A DNA stretch of 64,000 bases, taken from the NCBI GenBank assembly GCA_014653815.1, contig JACWDZ010000002.1, positions 1-64,000 on the forward strand, read 5' to 3'. Below the pieces are notes generated by a model that ran no database searches, was not told the DNA's origin, and saw only the letters and a program-made list of their open reading frames with translations. This stretch comes from Pelagibacterales bacterium SAG-MED29 (GTDB lineage Bacteria > Pseudomonadota > Alphaproteobacteria > Pelagibacterales > Pelagibacteraceae). Both the position numbers and the translations under genes were made by a program. Positions 34,588-45,028 of the stretch are shown here, piece by piece. The number at the start of each line of letters is the position of its first letter. Within the stretch, counting starts at the first letter, position 1.

Positions 34588-37500
34588 ATGAATAGATATC
34601 AAAAAAATAAAAAACTTCTTCGCAAAAATCATAATTATAATGAAAGCATGGAACATGATGCTTGTGGGGTTGGAATGATCGCAGCAACTGACGGCAAAAA
34701 ATCTAGAAAAATAGTTGATTACGGCATAGAGGCGTTAAAAGCTATTTGGCATAGGGGAGCAGTAGATGCAGATGGTAAATCTGGGGATGGAGCTGGTATT
34801 CAAATAGAAATAGCCACAGAATTTTTTAAAGAAAAAATTATAGCTACAGGACACGAACCCGACGATTCAAAAAGAATTTGTGTAGGAATGGTATTTCTTC
34901 CAAGAACAGACTATGTGGAACAAGAAAAATGCAGAGAAATTATAGAGTCTGTTTTGCTTGAGGAAAACTACTCCATTTATGGTTGGAGACAAGTTCCTTT
35001 TAATTCAAATGTATTAGGGAAGACAGCTGAACAAAGTAGACCAGAAATTGCTCAAGTTATGTTTAAAAAAAATGAAAACTTGGAAACAAATGATTTAGAG
35101 AGAAATTTATTTGAAGCAAGGAAAAAGATAGAAAAACTAGCTAGAAAAAATCAATTAAAAAATTTCTATATCTGCTCCTTCAGTTCTAGATCAATAGTTT
35201 ATAAGGGAATGTTTTTGGCAGAAATGTTAGCTGAATTCTATCTAGACTTAAATGATAAAAAATTAACTTCACGATTTGCAATTTTTCATCAAAGATATTC
35301 CACAAATACTTTTCCAAGTTGGGATTTAGCTCAACCGTTTAGAACTTTAGCTCACAATGGTGAAATTAATACTTTAAAAGGAAATGTTAATTGGATGAAA
35401 ATTCATGAACAAGATATGTCAAGTTCGTTGTTTAAAAATGTTAAGGATTTAAAACCAGTTATTAGAAGTTCATCAGATTCAGGGGCACTTGATAACGTTT
35501 TTGAATTATTGACCCATTCAGGAAAATTAGCTCCATTAATAAAATTAATGATGATACCTGATGCTTGGTCAAAGAGAAGTAAGACAGTTCCTAAAAATCA
35601 TCAAGATTTATTTAATTTTCTTAATAGCACTATTGAACCTTGGGACGGACCAGCTGCAATTTGTGCAACAGACGCTAAATGGGTTCTAGCTTCAATGGAT
35701 AGAAATGGATTAAGGCCATTAAGATATGCGATGACATCTGATAATTTATTTTTTGCTGGCTCAGAGTCAGGGATGATCAAAATTCCTGAAGAAAACATTA
35801 TTGAAAAAGGAAAATTGGGCCCAGGTCAAATAATTGCAATTGATTTAAAAAAAGGAAAACTTTTTAGAGATAAAGAAATTAAAGACTATTTAGCAAAGGA
35901 TTATAAAAAATATAGTAAACAAATAATTGATCTTGAAAAGAAAATCTCAACGGACAGTGAGCAACCAAAATTTACTGGAGAAGAATTAAAAAAAAGACAA
36001 TACTTGTCAGGATTAAGCATTGAAGACTTAGAATTAATTTTACATCCGATGGCAGAAGAGGGCAAGGAAGCTTCTGGCTCCATGGGTGATGATACCCCAG
36101 TAGCAGTTTTATCTAGTCATTATAGACCTGTCTCACATTATTTTAGACAGAATTTTAGTCAAGTGACTAACCCACCAATTGATTCTTTACGAGAAAATAA
36201 AGTCATGAGTTTAAAAACAAGATTTGGAAATCTTGGCAACATTCTTGACTTTGATAATTTAACTAAAGAAGATATATTTGTTTTAGACAGTCCAATTTTA
36301 ACTAATTCTCAATTTAAAAAATTTAATAAAATTTTTTCAGAAAAAATTAAAGTTATAGATTGTACTTTTGATATCAATTCATCTTTAAAAGAGAGAATAG
36401 AGAGAATTAAAGAGGAATGTGAGATATCCGTAAGACAAGGAAGTTCGGCCTTAATACTATCAGATAAAGATATTTCAAATAAGAAAGCAAGCATACCAAG
36501 CGCACTTGCAGTTGGAGCAGTTCATTCTCATTTGGTTAAAAATAAATTAAGAGGATATTGTTCTTTAAATGTTGAATGTTCAGATGCTCTCGACACACAT
36601 TCGTTTGCTATATTAATTGGAGTAGGAGCTACAACTATAAATCCGTATTTAGCTATAGATAGTATTCATCAAAGATTTGAGAAGAAGCTTTTTGGAAAAT
36701 CTGATTTTGAAAGCTGTGTAATTAAATTTAAAAAGTCTATTGACGCCGGTCTTTTGAAAATTATGTCTAAAATGGGAATTTCAGTTATAAGCTCATACAG
36801 AGGTGGTTGTAATTTTGAAGCAGTAGGACTTAGTAGAGCTATTGTATCTGATTACTTTCCGGGAATGTCCTCAAGAATCTCTGGAATAGGAATAATAGGG
36901 ATAGAAAAAAAAATAAAAGAATTACATCATAAATTTTCTAAGAGAAATATTTATACTTTACCAATTGGTGGGTTATATCGTTATAGAAAAAATGGTGAAA
37001 ATCATCAGTACGATGGAAGTCTTATTCACTTATTACAAAGTGCAGTTGGAAACGGATCCTATGAACAATATAAGAAATATTCGAATGGAATTAAAAATTT
37101 ACCACCTATTAATTTACGTGATCTTCTACAATTTAAGAACAGGAAAGAACCAATCAGTATTGATGATGTTGAACCGATCGAAGGTATTCTAAAAAGATTC
37201 GGTAGCGGAAGCATGTCACATGGAGCTTTGTCTGCAGAGGCTCATGAAGTTTTGGCTACTGGAATGAATAGAATTAAAGGAGCTTCTTGCAGCGGGGAAG
37301 GTGGAGAAGACGGCAAAAGGTTCAGAGTTTTACCAAATGGTGACTCAGCTAATTCTAGAGTAAAACAAATTGCTTCTGCAAGATTTGGTGTGACCGTAGA
37401 TTACTTAAATAATGCAAATGAAATAGAAATAAAAATTGCGCAAGGTGCAAAACCAGGTGAAGGAGGTCAATTGCCTGGATTTAAAGTGACTGATGAAATC

Positions 37501-39084
37501 GCAAGACTACGACATTCAACTCCTGGAGTTACTTTAATTTCACCTCCACCTCATCATGATATTTACTCTATTGAGGACTTGGCTCAACTAATCTATGACT
37601 TAAAACAAATTAATCCTAGAGCAAGAATTGGTGTCAAATTAGTTGCATCAACAGGTATAGGAACTATCGCTGCAGGCGTAGCGAAAGCAAAAGCTGATAT
37701 AATTTTAATTTCTGGTCATTCTGGAGGAACTGGCGCCAGTCCTCAAACAAGCATTAAGTATGCGGGCATACCATGGGAGATGGGATTAACTGAAGTTAAT
37801 CAAATTTTAACCTTAAATAATTTAAGACACAAGGTGACATTGAGAACAGATGGTGGAATAAAAACTGGAAGAGACATTGTAATGGCCGCCATGATGGGTG
37901 CAGAGGAATATGGAATGGGAACCTCGTCTCTAGTTGCTATGGGATGCATTATGGTAAGACAATGTCACTCAAATACTTGTCCTGTTGGTGTTTGTAGTCA
38001 GGATAAAAAATTAAGAGAAAAATTTACTGGCACTGCTGAAAAAGTAGTTAATCTTTTTACCTTTGTTGCAAGAGAAGTTAGAGAGATTTTAGCCTCGCTT
38101 GGCTATAAATCAATCAATGATATTATTGGCAGAACAGATTTACTATCTCAAGTTAACAAAGGAGCTTCTAATCTTGACGATTTGGATTTAAATCCTTTAT
38201 TAGTTCAAGCCGATCCAGGAGATAACCCAAGGTATTGTAAAGATAAGTTAATTAATAAAGTTCCTGAAACATTAGATGAAAAAATTTGGCCTGATATAGA
38301 AAATAAAATTCAAATTACAAAACAAAATAGTTTTGAATACGATATTAAAAATACCTTTAGATCAGTAGGAACAAGATTATCTCATTACATTTATAAAAAA
38401 TTCGGTAACGAAAAGTTAAATCCAGATACTATAAAAATTAAACTTCGAGGTTCTGCAGGACAGTCATTAGGGGGTTTCTTAATGAAAGGAATAAAGCTAA
38501 TAGTTGAAGGGGATTGCAATGATTATGTGGGTAAAGGACTTTCAGGAGGATCTATAGTTGTTTATCCTTCTTCTAAAAGCAAACTTATCTCACACGAAAA
38601 TTCTATTATTGGCAATACTGTTTTATATGGAGCTACGTCTGGAAAATTATTTGCATCTGGACAGGCCGGGGAAAGATTTGCAGTAAGAAACTCTGGAAGC
38701 CTAGGGATAGTGGAAGGATGTGGAGCTCATGGATGTGAGTACATGACTGGTGGTACAGCCATCATACTTGGACAAATTGGAGATAATTTTGGAGCTGGAA
38801 TGACAGGTGGAATGGGATTTGTTTATGATGAAAAAAACAATTTTGAGAGCTATGTCAACCCATCTTCTATTATATGGCAACCAGTGGAGACTGAATATTG
38901 GCAAAAGTTTTTAAAAGAAAATCTTAAAGATTTTTTTAAAGAAACCAATTCTCTCATAGCAAAAAAAATACTAGAAAATTTTGAAATGGAAATTAATAAA
39001 TTCAAACAAGTGTGCCCGATAGAAATGCTTGATAAATTAGATAATCCTATTACTTTAAAATCAAAGATTAAGAAAGCTAGTTAA
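34588..39084 (+). CDS. gltB: Glutamate synthase large (alpha) subunit
   Basis: I start at the ATG at 34588, after the gltD stop; the ORF track's 34507 lies inside gltD. That gives 1498 aa, the usual size. The glutaminase nucleophile is the Cys in MEHDACGVGM (about 26), which implies removal of a 25-residue propeptide. The synthase domain has GHSGGTGASPQTSIKYAG and the 3Fe-4S ligands in CIMVRQCHSNTCPVGVC. The C-terminal beta-helix is rich in glycine (GCGAHGCEYMTGG). With GltD it makes two glutamates from glutamine and 2-oxoglutarate, the main ammonium assimilation route. Confidence 0.96.
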   Translation: MNRYQKNKKLLRKNHNYNESMEHDACGVGMIAATDGKKSRKIVDYGIEALKAIWHRGAVDADGKSGDGAGIQIEIATEFFKEKIIATGHEPDDSKRICVGMVFLPRTDYVEQEKCREIIESVLLEENYSIYGWRQVPFNSNVLGKTAEQSRPEIAQVMFKKNENLETNDLERNLFEARKKIEKLARKNQLKNFYICSFSSRSIVYKGMFLAEMLAEFYLDLNDKKLTSRFAIFHQRYSTNTFPSWDLAQPFRTLAHNGEINTLKGNVNWMKIHEQDMSSSLFKNVKDLKPVIRSSSDSGALDNVFELLTHSGKLAPLIKLMMIPDAWSKRSKTVPKNHQDLFNFLNSTIEPWDGPAAICATDAKWVLASMDRNGLRPLRYAMTSDNLFFAGSESGMIKIPEENIIEKGKLGPGQIIAIDLKKGKLFRDKEIKDYLAKDYKKYSKQIIDLEKKISTDSEQPKFTGEELKKRQYLSGLSIEDLELILHPMAEEGKEASGSMGDDTPVAVLSSHYRPVSHYFRQNFSQVTNPPIDSLRENKVMSLKTRFGNLGNILDFDNLTKEDIFVLDSPILTNSQFKKFNKIFSEKIKVIDCTFDINSSLKERIERIKEECEISVRQGSSALILSDKDISNKKASIPSALAVGAVHSHLVKNKLRGYCSLNVECSDALDTHSFAILIGVGATTINPYLAIDSIHQRFEKKLFGKSDFESCVIKFKKSIDAGLLKIMSKMGISVISSYRGGCNFEAVGLSRAIVSDYFPGMSSRISGIGIIGIEKKIKELHHKFSKRNIYTLPIGGLYRYRKNGENHQYDGSLIHLLQSAVGNGSYEQYKKYSNGIKNLPPINLRDLLQFKNRKEPISIDDVEPIEGILKRFGSGSMSHGALSAEAHEVLATGMNRIKGASCSGEGGEDGKRFRVLPNGDSANSRVKQIASARFGVTVDYLNNANEIEIKIAQGAKPGEGGQLPGFKVTDEIARLRHSTPGVTLISPPPHHDIYSIEDLAQLIYDLKQINPRARIGVKLVASTGIGTIAAGVAKAKADIILISGHSGGTGASPQTSIKYAGIPWEMGLTEVNQILTLNNLRHKVTLRTDGGIKTGRDIVMAAMMGAEEYGMGTSSLVAMGCIMVRQCHSNTCPVGVCSQDKKLREKFTGTAEKVVNLFTFVAREVREILASLGYKSINDIIGRTDLLSQVNKGASNLDDLDLNPLLVQADPGDNPRYCKDKLINKVPETLDEKIWPDIENKIQITKQNSFEYDIKNTFRSVGTRLSHYIYKKFGNEKLNPDTIKIKLRGSAGQSLGGFLMKGIKLIVEGDCNDYVGKGLSGGSIVVYPSSKSKLISHENSIIGNTVLYGATSGKLFASGQAGERFAVRNSGSLGIVEGCGAHGCEYMTGGTAIILGQIGDNFGAGMTGGMGFVYDEKNNFESYVNPSSIIWQPVETEYWQKFLKENLKDFFKETNSLIAKKILENFEMEINKFKQVCPIEMLDKLDNPITLKSKIKKAS

Positions 39085-39960
39085 ATGAATAAAATAAATA
39101 TTTTTTGCTTTGGTTTTGGCCAAGTAGCAAAAAGTTTTGTTAAAAAACTTAAAATTGAAAAAATTCCATTTAAATTAAGCACAACATCTCGAGAAGAAAC
39201 CAAGAATAAAAATTTTGAAGAAATTAATTATAAAAGCTTTCAATTTAATGAAAAAAAATTTGATAATAATTTGATTAAAAATCTAGATGAGGCAGATCAT
39301 ATTTTAATATCAATAGCTCCAGTTAATGGTGAAGATATTGTAATAAAAAATTTTAAAGAAAGATTTAAAAATAAAAAATTTAAATGGATTACTTATCTGT
39401 CCGCCACAAGTGTTTATGGAGATCACAAAGGAGAATGGGTTGATGAAACAAGCAAAACAAACCCAACATCTATTAATGGAATTCAGAGACTAAAAGTAGA
39501 AAAAAATTGGATAAAATTTTTACAACAATATAATTCACCGCTACAAATTTTTAGACTATCAGGAATTTATTCAAATGAATATAATGTTTTAAAAAGACTA
39601 AGGAGAGGAGAAGTCAAAATAATAAATAAGAAGAATCATTTTTTCTCTCGAGTACATGTTGAGGATATTGCTACTGCTTTATTTAAATCTTTGGTCAATT
39701 TTAAAAAAGGAGAAATTTATAATATTTCAGATGATAAGCCTGCCTCTAATGAAGAAGTTATAATGTACGGTATAAAACTATTAGATGTTGATGAGCCACA
39801 AACTTTAGAAATTAATGAGATAGAAAGCGAAATGTTAAAAAATTTTTATAAAGATTCAAAAAAAGTTAGTAACAAAAAAATGAAAAATTTTTTTAATTTT
39901 GAATTAAAATATCCTACCTATATTGAAGGATTAGACTATATCAATAACAACTCTATTTAA
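39085..39960 (+). CDS. NAD(P)-binding SDR-like protein (YeeZ type)
   Basis: A 291-aa Rossmann-fold protein directly after gltB with no gap. The nucleotide site is NIFCFGFGQVAKSFVKKL (about 4-21). TYLSATSVYGDHKGEWVDE (about 107-125) and FSRVHVEDIATALFKSL match the extended-SDR group containing YeeZ, but the full YxxxK catalytic pair is not obvious, so it may bind nucleotide without dehydrogenase activity. The function of this group is unknown. Its tail overlaps the convergent hydrolase by 30 bases. Confidence 0.75.
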   Translation: MNKINIFCFGFGQVAKSFVKKLKIEKIPFKLSTTSREETKNKNFEEINYKSFQFNEKKFDNNLIKNLDEADHILISIAPVNGEDIVIKNFKERFKNKKFKWITYLSATSVYGDHKGEWVDETSKTNPTSINGIQRLKVEKNWIKFLQQYNSPLQIFRLSGIYSNEYNVLKRLRRGEVKIINKKNHFFSRVHVEDIATALFKSLVNFKKGEIYNISDDKPASNEEVIMYGIKLLDVDEPQTLEINEIESEMLKNFYKDSKKVSNKKMKNFFNFELKYPTYIEGLDYINNNSI

Positions 39961-40686
39961 TTCTTTAATAATTTTGTTCATTGATTTTTTATCAGACAAA
40001 CTGTGGTCTCCATTCTTAATAACCATGAGCTTCTTCTTTGCCTTACTAAAAGTAGCCAAAACTTTTCTAGAAAATGAAACTGGAACAACTTCATCTTTTT
40101 GTCCATGTATCATAGTTACATTTATTTTAGATTTTATTTTTTTTGATAGAACTTTATTTTTTCTACCATCTTTTATTAATTGATGAGTAATAGGATATTT
40201 ATACTGCCCACTTTCAATAGTGCTAATACCTTTTGTAACAATTTCTTTCTTAATTTTTTTTGGAAATTTATTCCACATTAGTCTTGTTAAAAACTCAGGG
40301 GCCGATCCTATCCCAAGAAATCCTTTTATCTGTTTTTTAAAATATTTGAATTGATTGAGAGCAATCCAAGCGCCCATACTTGATCCAATAATTATAAAAT
40401 TATTTTTTCTAATTATTTTTTTAATTAATAATTCTACATTCTTTGACCAAATACTTATATTGCCTTTTGTAAACTCCCCTGAAGATTTGCCATGACCAAA
40501 ATATTCTAATGCTAAAAAACCTAATTTTTTTTTAACAGCATATCGTTTAAATGATTGAGGTTTTTTTCCCTCTACATCAGACATGAATCCTGGAAGAAAA
40601 ACGATATAAAGTTTTTTCTTGTAATAATTGAGTATATATCTAAGTTTTTTAGTCTTTGAGATTTTTTGGTACTTAAATTTTTTCAT
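39931..40686 (-). CDS. Alpha/beta hydrolase of unknown substrate
   Basis: A 251-aa cytoplasmic hydrolase. The oxyanion region is FLPGFMSDVEGKK (about 33-45), the nucleophile elbow GSSMGAWIAL (about 101-110), the acid MIHGQKDEVVPV (about 197-208) and the histidine NGDHSLSD (about 226-233), so the triad is complete. Similarity is to the mitochondrial ABHD10/mycophenolic-acid acyl-glucuronide esterase group common in alphaproteobacteria, which includes depalmitoylases. The first residues are Lys-rich. It is an isolated gene between two rightward units. Confidence 0.78.
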   Translation of the reverse strand: MKKFKYQKISKTKKLRYILNYYKKKLYIVFLPGFMSDVEGKKPQSFKRYAVKKKLGFLALEYFGHGKSSGEFTKGNISIWSKNVELLIKKIIRKNNFIIIGSSMGAWIALNQFKYFKKQIKGFLGIGSAPEFLTRLMWNKFPKKIKKEIVTKGISTIESGQYKYPITHQLIKDGRKNKVLSKKIKSKINVTMIHGQKDEVVPVSFSRKVLATFSKAKKKLMVIKNGDHSLSDKKSMNKIIKELNRVVIDIV

Positions 40687-40727
40687 ATAAGGTTATAATT
40701 TTAATTTGTTAATATATAACAATAAAT

Positions 40728-41885
40728 ATGGCTTCAAAAATAAAAGTTCTTCAGGTTATTCCTAAACTGGGATATGGAGGCGCAGAGACAGGTTGTTACG
40801 ATATTGCTCATTATTTAGCTGAGAAAGACTGTGGTTCTTTTATTGCAACTTCAGGCGGCGAGTTATTGAAATTTATTAAAAAAGATAAAGTAAAGGTATT
40901 TCGTTTACCAGTTCATTCAAAAAATCCTATTTTAATTATTCTTAACACAATAGCTCTATCTATATTAATATTGATTAATAATATAAATATTGTCCATGCT
41001 AGAAGCCGAGCTCCAGCGTGGGCATGTTACTTAGCGTGTTTTATAACAAGAAGAAATTTTGTTACTACTTTTCATGGAACTTATAATTTTGAAAATAATT
41101 TAAAAAAATTTTATAATAGCATTATGTTAAGATCAAAATTAACAATAGCTGGATCAAATTTTATTTTTAATCATATTAGTGAAAATTATAGCGAGTATTT
41201 AAGTCGAAAAAAAAAATTAAGAGTTATCTATAGGGGAATAAATGTTGATTACTATAATCAAAAAAATATTTCAATTTTAAAGCAGGAAAAAATTAAAAAA
41301 GAGTGGGGGCTTTCTCAAAATAAATTTACTATTCTTATGCCTGGAAGATTGACATATTGGAAAGGTCAGGAAAAATTAATCGAAGCATTAAATATTTTAA
41401 TTGAAGATTACAACAATTCTAATTTTCAAGCAGTAGTACTTGGTTCTGATCAAGGGAGAAAAGTATACAAGAAAAAACTGATTGATTTAGTTCAAAGGTA
41501 TAGATTGAACCAAAAGATAAACTTTATTAATCATTGTAAAGAAATGCCTTTAGCTTATTCGTTGGCCGATGTAGTTGTTTCTGCCTCAATAGAACCAGAA
41601 GCATTTGGGCGAGTATCCGTTGAATCACAAGCTATGGGAAAACCTATTATAGCAAGCGACCTTGGTGGCTCAAAAGAAACAATTTTAGTGGGGAAATCAG
41701 GTTTTTTATATAAACATGATGATCCTCGTCAGCTTGCTAAAGCTTTAAATACTGTTATTGAATTAGATCAAGATGCATTGAATTCTATAGGAAACGAGGG
41801 TAGAAAAAACATAACAAAAAAATTCGATGTAGAAGCCATGTGTGATTCGACTTTAAGAGAGTATAAAAAATTGTTAAATATATAA
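40728..41885 (+). CDS. Glycosyltransferase family 4 (GT-B)
   Basis: A 385-aa GT-B fold enzyme. The acceptor-side start is VLQVIPKLGYGGAETGCYDIA (glycine-rich loop, about 5-25). The donor-binding domain has FTILMPGRLTYWKGQEKLIEAL and the E-x7-E motif in PEAFGRVSVESQAMGKPIIASDLGG (about 285-309). These features are of GT4 enzymes such as those acting in LPS core or exopolysaccharide synthesis. It sits 3 bases upstream of thrS, so it shares a message with the translation genes, which is unexpected for its job. Sugar and acceptor unknown. Confidence 0.86.
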   Translation: MASKIKVLQVIPKLGYGGAETGCYDIAHYLAEKDCGSFIATSGGELLKFIKKDKVKVFRLPVHSKNPILIILNTIALSILILINNINIVHARSRAPAWACYLACFITRRNFVTTFHGTYNFENNLKKFYNSIMLRSKLTIAGSNFIFNHISENYSEYLSRKKKLRVIYRGINVDYYNQKNISILKQEKIKKEWGLSQNKFTILMPGRLTYWKGQEKLIEALNILIEDYNNSNFQAVVLGSDQGRKVYKKKLIDLVQRYRLNQKINFINHCKEMPLAYSLADVVVSASIEPEAFGRVSVESQAMGKPIIASDLGGSKETILVGKSGFLYKHDDPRQLAKALNTVIELDQDALNSIGNEGRKNITKKFDVEAMCDSTLREYKKLLNI

Positions 41886-41888
41886 TAC

Positions 41889-43808
41889 ATGCCTCAAATT
41901 CAATTATTAGATGGAAAAAAAATTCCATTTACAAAATCAATAAGCGGGATAGAGCTTTCAAAAAAAATTAGTAAATCTTTGGAAAAGACAGCTCTAATTA
42001 TGGAGGTTGATGGACAATTAAAAGACTTAAGTCATGAAATTACAAAAGACTCAAATGTAAGAATCATTACTTCAAAAGACAAAGAAGGTTTAGAAGTTAT
42101 TAGACATGATGCAGCACACATAATGGCAATGGCAGTTCAAGAATTATTTCCAGGAACTCAGGTAACAATTGGGCCCGTTATTGAAAATGGTTTTTATTAT
42201 GACTTTGCTAGAAAAAAGCCATTTACAAGTGATGATTTAAAAAAGATAGAAAAAAAAATGTCAGAAATAATTGATCAAGATGTTAAAACAAGAAGAGAAG
42301 TATGGAAAAGAGATAAAGCTATTGCTCACTTTAAAAAAATAGGGGAAAAATATAAAGCTGAAATTATTGATAGCATTCCTCAAAACGAAGAACTTTCTGT
42401 GTATCATCATGGAGATACTTGGCATGACTTGTGCAGAGGTCCTCACCTAACATCTTCAAGCAAAATAGGAAAAGCTTTTAAATTGACAAAAGTATCTGGA
42501 GCTTATTGGCGAGGAGACTCCAATAATGAAATGTTACAAAGAATTTATGGGACATGTTGGAGTTCCAAAAAAGAATTAGATGATTACTTACATAGATTAG
42601 AAGAGGCAGAAAAAAGAGATCACAGAAAACTTGGTAAAGAAATGGATTTATTTCATTTTAGAGAAGAAAGTCCTGGATCAGTTTTTTGGCATGAGAAAGG
42701 ATGGTTATTATTTCAAAGATTAGTTGAATACATGAGAATGAAGCAGCGTTTGGCAGGCTATAAAGAGATAAATACACCTGAACTTTTAGACAAAACATTA
42801 TGGGAAAAATCTGGTCACTGGGAAAAATTTGGTGAACATATGTTTATTTCAGAAACACCTGATGAAAAAACTTTTGCAATAAAACCTATGAATTGTCCTG
42901 GGTGCGTTCAAGTTTTTAACCAAGGTTTAAAAAGCTATAGAGATTTACCTTTAAAATTATCCGAGTTTGGAAAAGTACATAGGTATGAACCTTCAGGAGC
43001 ACTGCATGGATTATTAAGAGTAAGAGCTTTTACACAGGATGATGCTCATATTTTTTGTACTGAAGATCAAATAACCCAAGAGTCATTAGCAGTTACGAAT
43101 TTGATTTTAGAAATTTATAAAGATCTTGGATTTGAAAATGTAATACTCAAATATTCAGATAGACCTGAAAAGAGAGTGGGTGAAGATAGTGTTTGGGATA
43201 AATCTGAAGCGGCTCTATTATCTGCAATAAAAAAATCAAAACTTGATTATACAATTAATAAAGGAGAAGGAGCTTTTTACGGACCTAAAATAGAATTTGT
43301 GTTAAGAGACGCAATTGGTCGTGATTGGCAGTGCGGAACTTTACAAGTTGATTTAAATTTACCAAATAGATTAGGCGCAACATTTATTGACAAGGATGGA
43401 ACAAAAAAGGTTCCAGTTATGTTGCATAGAGCTTTGTTCGGCTCTTTGGAGAGATTTATAGGAATCTTAATAGAAAACTATGCTGGAAAATTGCCCTTTT
43501 GGTTGTCACCATCACAAGCTGTAGTGTGTACTATAGCAGAAGAGAACAATGAATATGTAAAAAAATTATTTGAAGATTTGTTTAAAGAAGGTATAAAATG
43601 CGAAGTGGATTTAAGAAACGAGAAAATAAATTATAAAGTTAGAGAGCACTCTCTAGCAAAAGTTCCAGTGATAATTGTTTGTGGAAAAGAAGAGGTTGCA
43701 GCAAAAACAGTGACTATAAGAAGACTAGGATCTGAAAAACAAGAAAAGATGAAACGAGAAGATTTGATTAAAATTATGATTCAAGAAAATAAGCTTCCCT
43801 TAAACTAA
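41889..43808 (+). CDS. thrS: Threonyl-tRNA synthetase
   Basis: A 639-aa class II aminoacyl-tRNA synthetase with the standard ThrRS order: TGS domain (1-60), the editing domain with HDAAHIMAMAVQ (about 74-85) and the HHGDTWHDLCRGPH motif, the catalytic core with KPMNCPGCVQVF carrying the zinc cysteine, GALHGLLRVRAFTQDDAHIF (motif 2), and the C-terminal anticodon-binding domain. It is followed directly by infC, as in E. coli. E. coli ThrS represses its own mRNA; the 3-base spacing to the upstream gene leaves little room for such an operator here. Confidence 0.97.
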   Translation: MPQIQLLDGKKIPFTKSISGIELSKKISKSLEKTALIMEVDGQLKDLSHEITKDSNVRIITSKDKEGLEVIRHDAAHIMAMAVQELFPGTQVTIGPVIENGFYYDFARKKPFTSDDLKKIEKKMSEIIDQDVKTRREVWKRDKAIAHFKKIGEKYKAEIIDSIPQNEELSVYHHGDTWHDLCRGPHLTSSSKIGKAFKLTKVSGAYWRGDSNNEMLQRIYGTCWSSKKELDDYLHRLEEAEKRDHRKLGKEMDLFHFREESPGSVFWHEKGWLLFQRLVEYMRMKQRLAGYKEINTPELLDKTLWEKSGHWEKFGEHMFISETPDEKTFAIKPMNCPGCVQVFNQGLKSYRDLPLKLSEFGKVHRYEPSGALHGLLRVRAFTQDDAHIFCTEDQITQESLAVTNLILEIYKDLGFENVILKYSDRPEKRVGEDSVWDKSEAALLSAIKKSKLDYTINKGEGAFYGPKIEFVLRDAIGRDWQCGTLQVDLNLPNRLGATFIDKDGTKKVPVMLHRALFGSLERFIGILIENYAGKLPFWLSPSQAVVCTIAEENNEYVKKLFEDLFKEGIKCEVDLRNEKINYKVREHSLAKVPVIIVCGKEEVAAKTVTIRRLGSEKQEKMKREDLIKIMIQENKLPLN

Positions 43809-44354
43809 GTGTCACATTTTAAACCAAACTACTTTCAAAGAAGAAGCAAGCCTCAAGGCCCAAAAGCTAATGAGAGAATTAGAGCTTTGGATGTCCAGGT
43901 AATTGGTAGTGACGGAGGTAATCTTGGTGCGATGCCATTAAACAAAGCAATCGAAATAGCTAAAAAAGAAGGATTAGATTTAATAGAGATATCTCCTAAC
44001 GCAAACCCTCCAGTTTGCAAAATTATGGACATGGGGAAATATAAATATGATTTACAAAAGAAAGCTAATCAAGCCAAAAAAAAACAAAAAATAGTTTCTC
44101 TCAAAGAGATTAAATTACGACCAGGAACAGAAGCTCATGATTATAATTTTAAAATTAAAAATGCTAAAAAATTTATAACCAAAGGCGATAAAGTTAAATT
44201 TACTGTCAAATTTAAAGGAAGAGAAATGCAACATACTCAGCTTGGAAAAGATTTAATGAATAGAATTATTGAAGCAACAAAAGATATTGCAAAAGTTGAA
44301 AGCCAGCCTAAATTTGAAGGAAGGCAAATGGTGATGATAATTCAGCCTATCTAA
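43809..44354 (+). CDS. infC: Translation initiation factor IF-3
   Basis: IF-3 keeps the 30S subunit free and checks the start codon. The ORF begins with GTG immediately after the thrS stop. The N-terminal domain contains GPKANERIRALDVQVIGSDG (about 17-36), then LDLIEISPNANPPVCKIMDMGKYKY at the linker, and the C-terminal domain has KEIKLRPGTEAHDYNFKIKNA. IF-3 genes often have rare start codons (AUU in E. coli) for autoregulation; GTG is a milder case. The length, 181 aa, is normal. Confidence 0.96.
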   Translation: MSHFKPNYFQRRSKPQGPKANERIRALDVQVIGSDGGNLGAMPLNKAIEIAKKEGLDLIEISPNANPPVCKIMDMGKYKYDLQKKANQAKKKQKIVSLKEIKLRPGTEAHDYNFKIKNAKKFITKGDKVKFTVKFKGREMQHTQLGKDLMNRIIEATKDIAKVESQPKFEGRQMVMIIQPI

Positions 44355-44372
44355 ATTAAAGATAATATCACC

Positions 44373-44401
44373 TTGTAAAGATTAATTATTGACTATATAA
44401 A
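44373..44401 (+). promoter_or_regulatory. Possible promoter before rpmI
   Basis: TTGTAA (44373-44378) and TATAAA (44396-44401) are 17 bases apart in the 59-base gap between infC and rpmI. Transcription would begin very near the rpmI ATG at 44414, giving an almost leaderless message. AT-rich context makes chance matches likely. Confidence 0.28.
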
Positions 44402-44413
44402 ACCTGAATATTT

Positions 44414-44620
44414 ATGCCAAAATTAAAAACTAAAAGCTCTGCAAAAAAAAGATTTAGATTTACTGCTTCTGGTAAAATTAAAATGCCTCAAGCTGGGAAA
44501 AGACATGGTATGATTAAAAGAACGAATTCACAAATTAGAAAACAAAGAGGCACTACGATAATGACAAAGCAAGACTCAAAGATCGTTAAATCGTATATGC
44601 CATATAATTTAAGAGGATAA
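44414..44620 (+). CDS. rpmI: 50S ribosomal protein L35
   Basis: A 68-aa basic protein starting [20 protein letters not shown], the L35 signature, and ending NLRG. It precedes rplT by one base in the conserved infC-rpmI-rplT order. In E. coli this operon is repressed by L20 through an mRNA pseudoknot; I see no obvious equivalent in the 59-base leader. Confidence 0.97.
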   Translation: MPKLKTKSSAKKRFRFTASGKIKMPQAGKRHGMIKRTNSQIRKQRGTTIMTKQDSKIVKSYMPYNLRG

Positions 44621-44621
44621 T

Positions 44622-44978
44622 ATGGCTAGAACAAAACGTGGTGTTGTTAGTAGAGCAAAACATAAAAAAATTTTAAAATCTGTTAAAGGTCAATACGGAA
44701 GAAGAAAGAACACTATTCGAATAGCTCGTCAAGCGATGGAGAAAGCTATGCAATATGCTTATCGAGATAGAAAAGCAAAAAAGAGAGAATTTAGATCTTT
44801 ATGGATACAAAGAATTAATGCTGGCGTAAGAATGGAAGGTCTTACATATGCAAAATTTATTAATGGTTTGGCTAAATCTAAGATCAAGTTGGATAGAAAA
44901 GTGCTAGCAGAATTGGCTTATAATAATCCAGAAGTCTTTAAATCTATAGTAAAAAAGGTTCAATCATCTCTTAACTAA
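44622..44978 (+). CDS. rplT: 50S ribosomal protein L20
   Basis: A 118-aa protein with the N-terminal RNA-binding extension [18 protein letters not shown] and the globular signature [21 protein letters not shown] (about 46-66). L20 is needed for early 50S assembly. It lies one base after rpmI and 50 bases before pheS. Confidence 0.98.
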   Translation: MARTKRGVVSRAKHKKILKSVKGQYGRRKNTIRIARQAMEKAMQYAYRDRKAKKREFRSLWIQRINAGVRMEGLTYAKFINGLAKSKIKLDRKVLAELAYNNPEVFKSIVKKVQSSLN

Positions 44979-45028
44979 TAAGAGTCTTTGATTTAATCTC
45001 AACTTAATATAAAAAATCATAATACCCA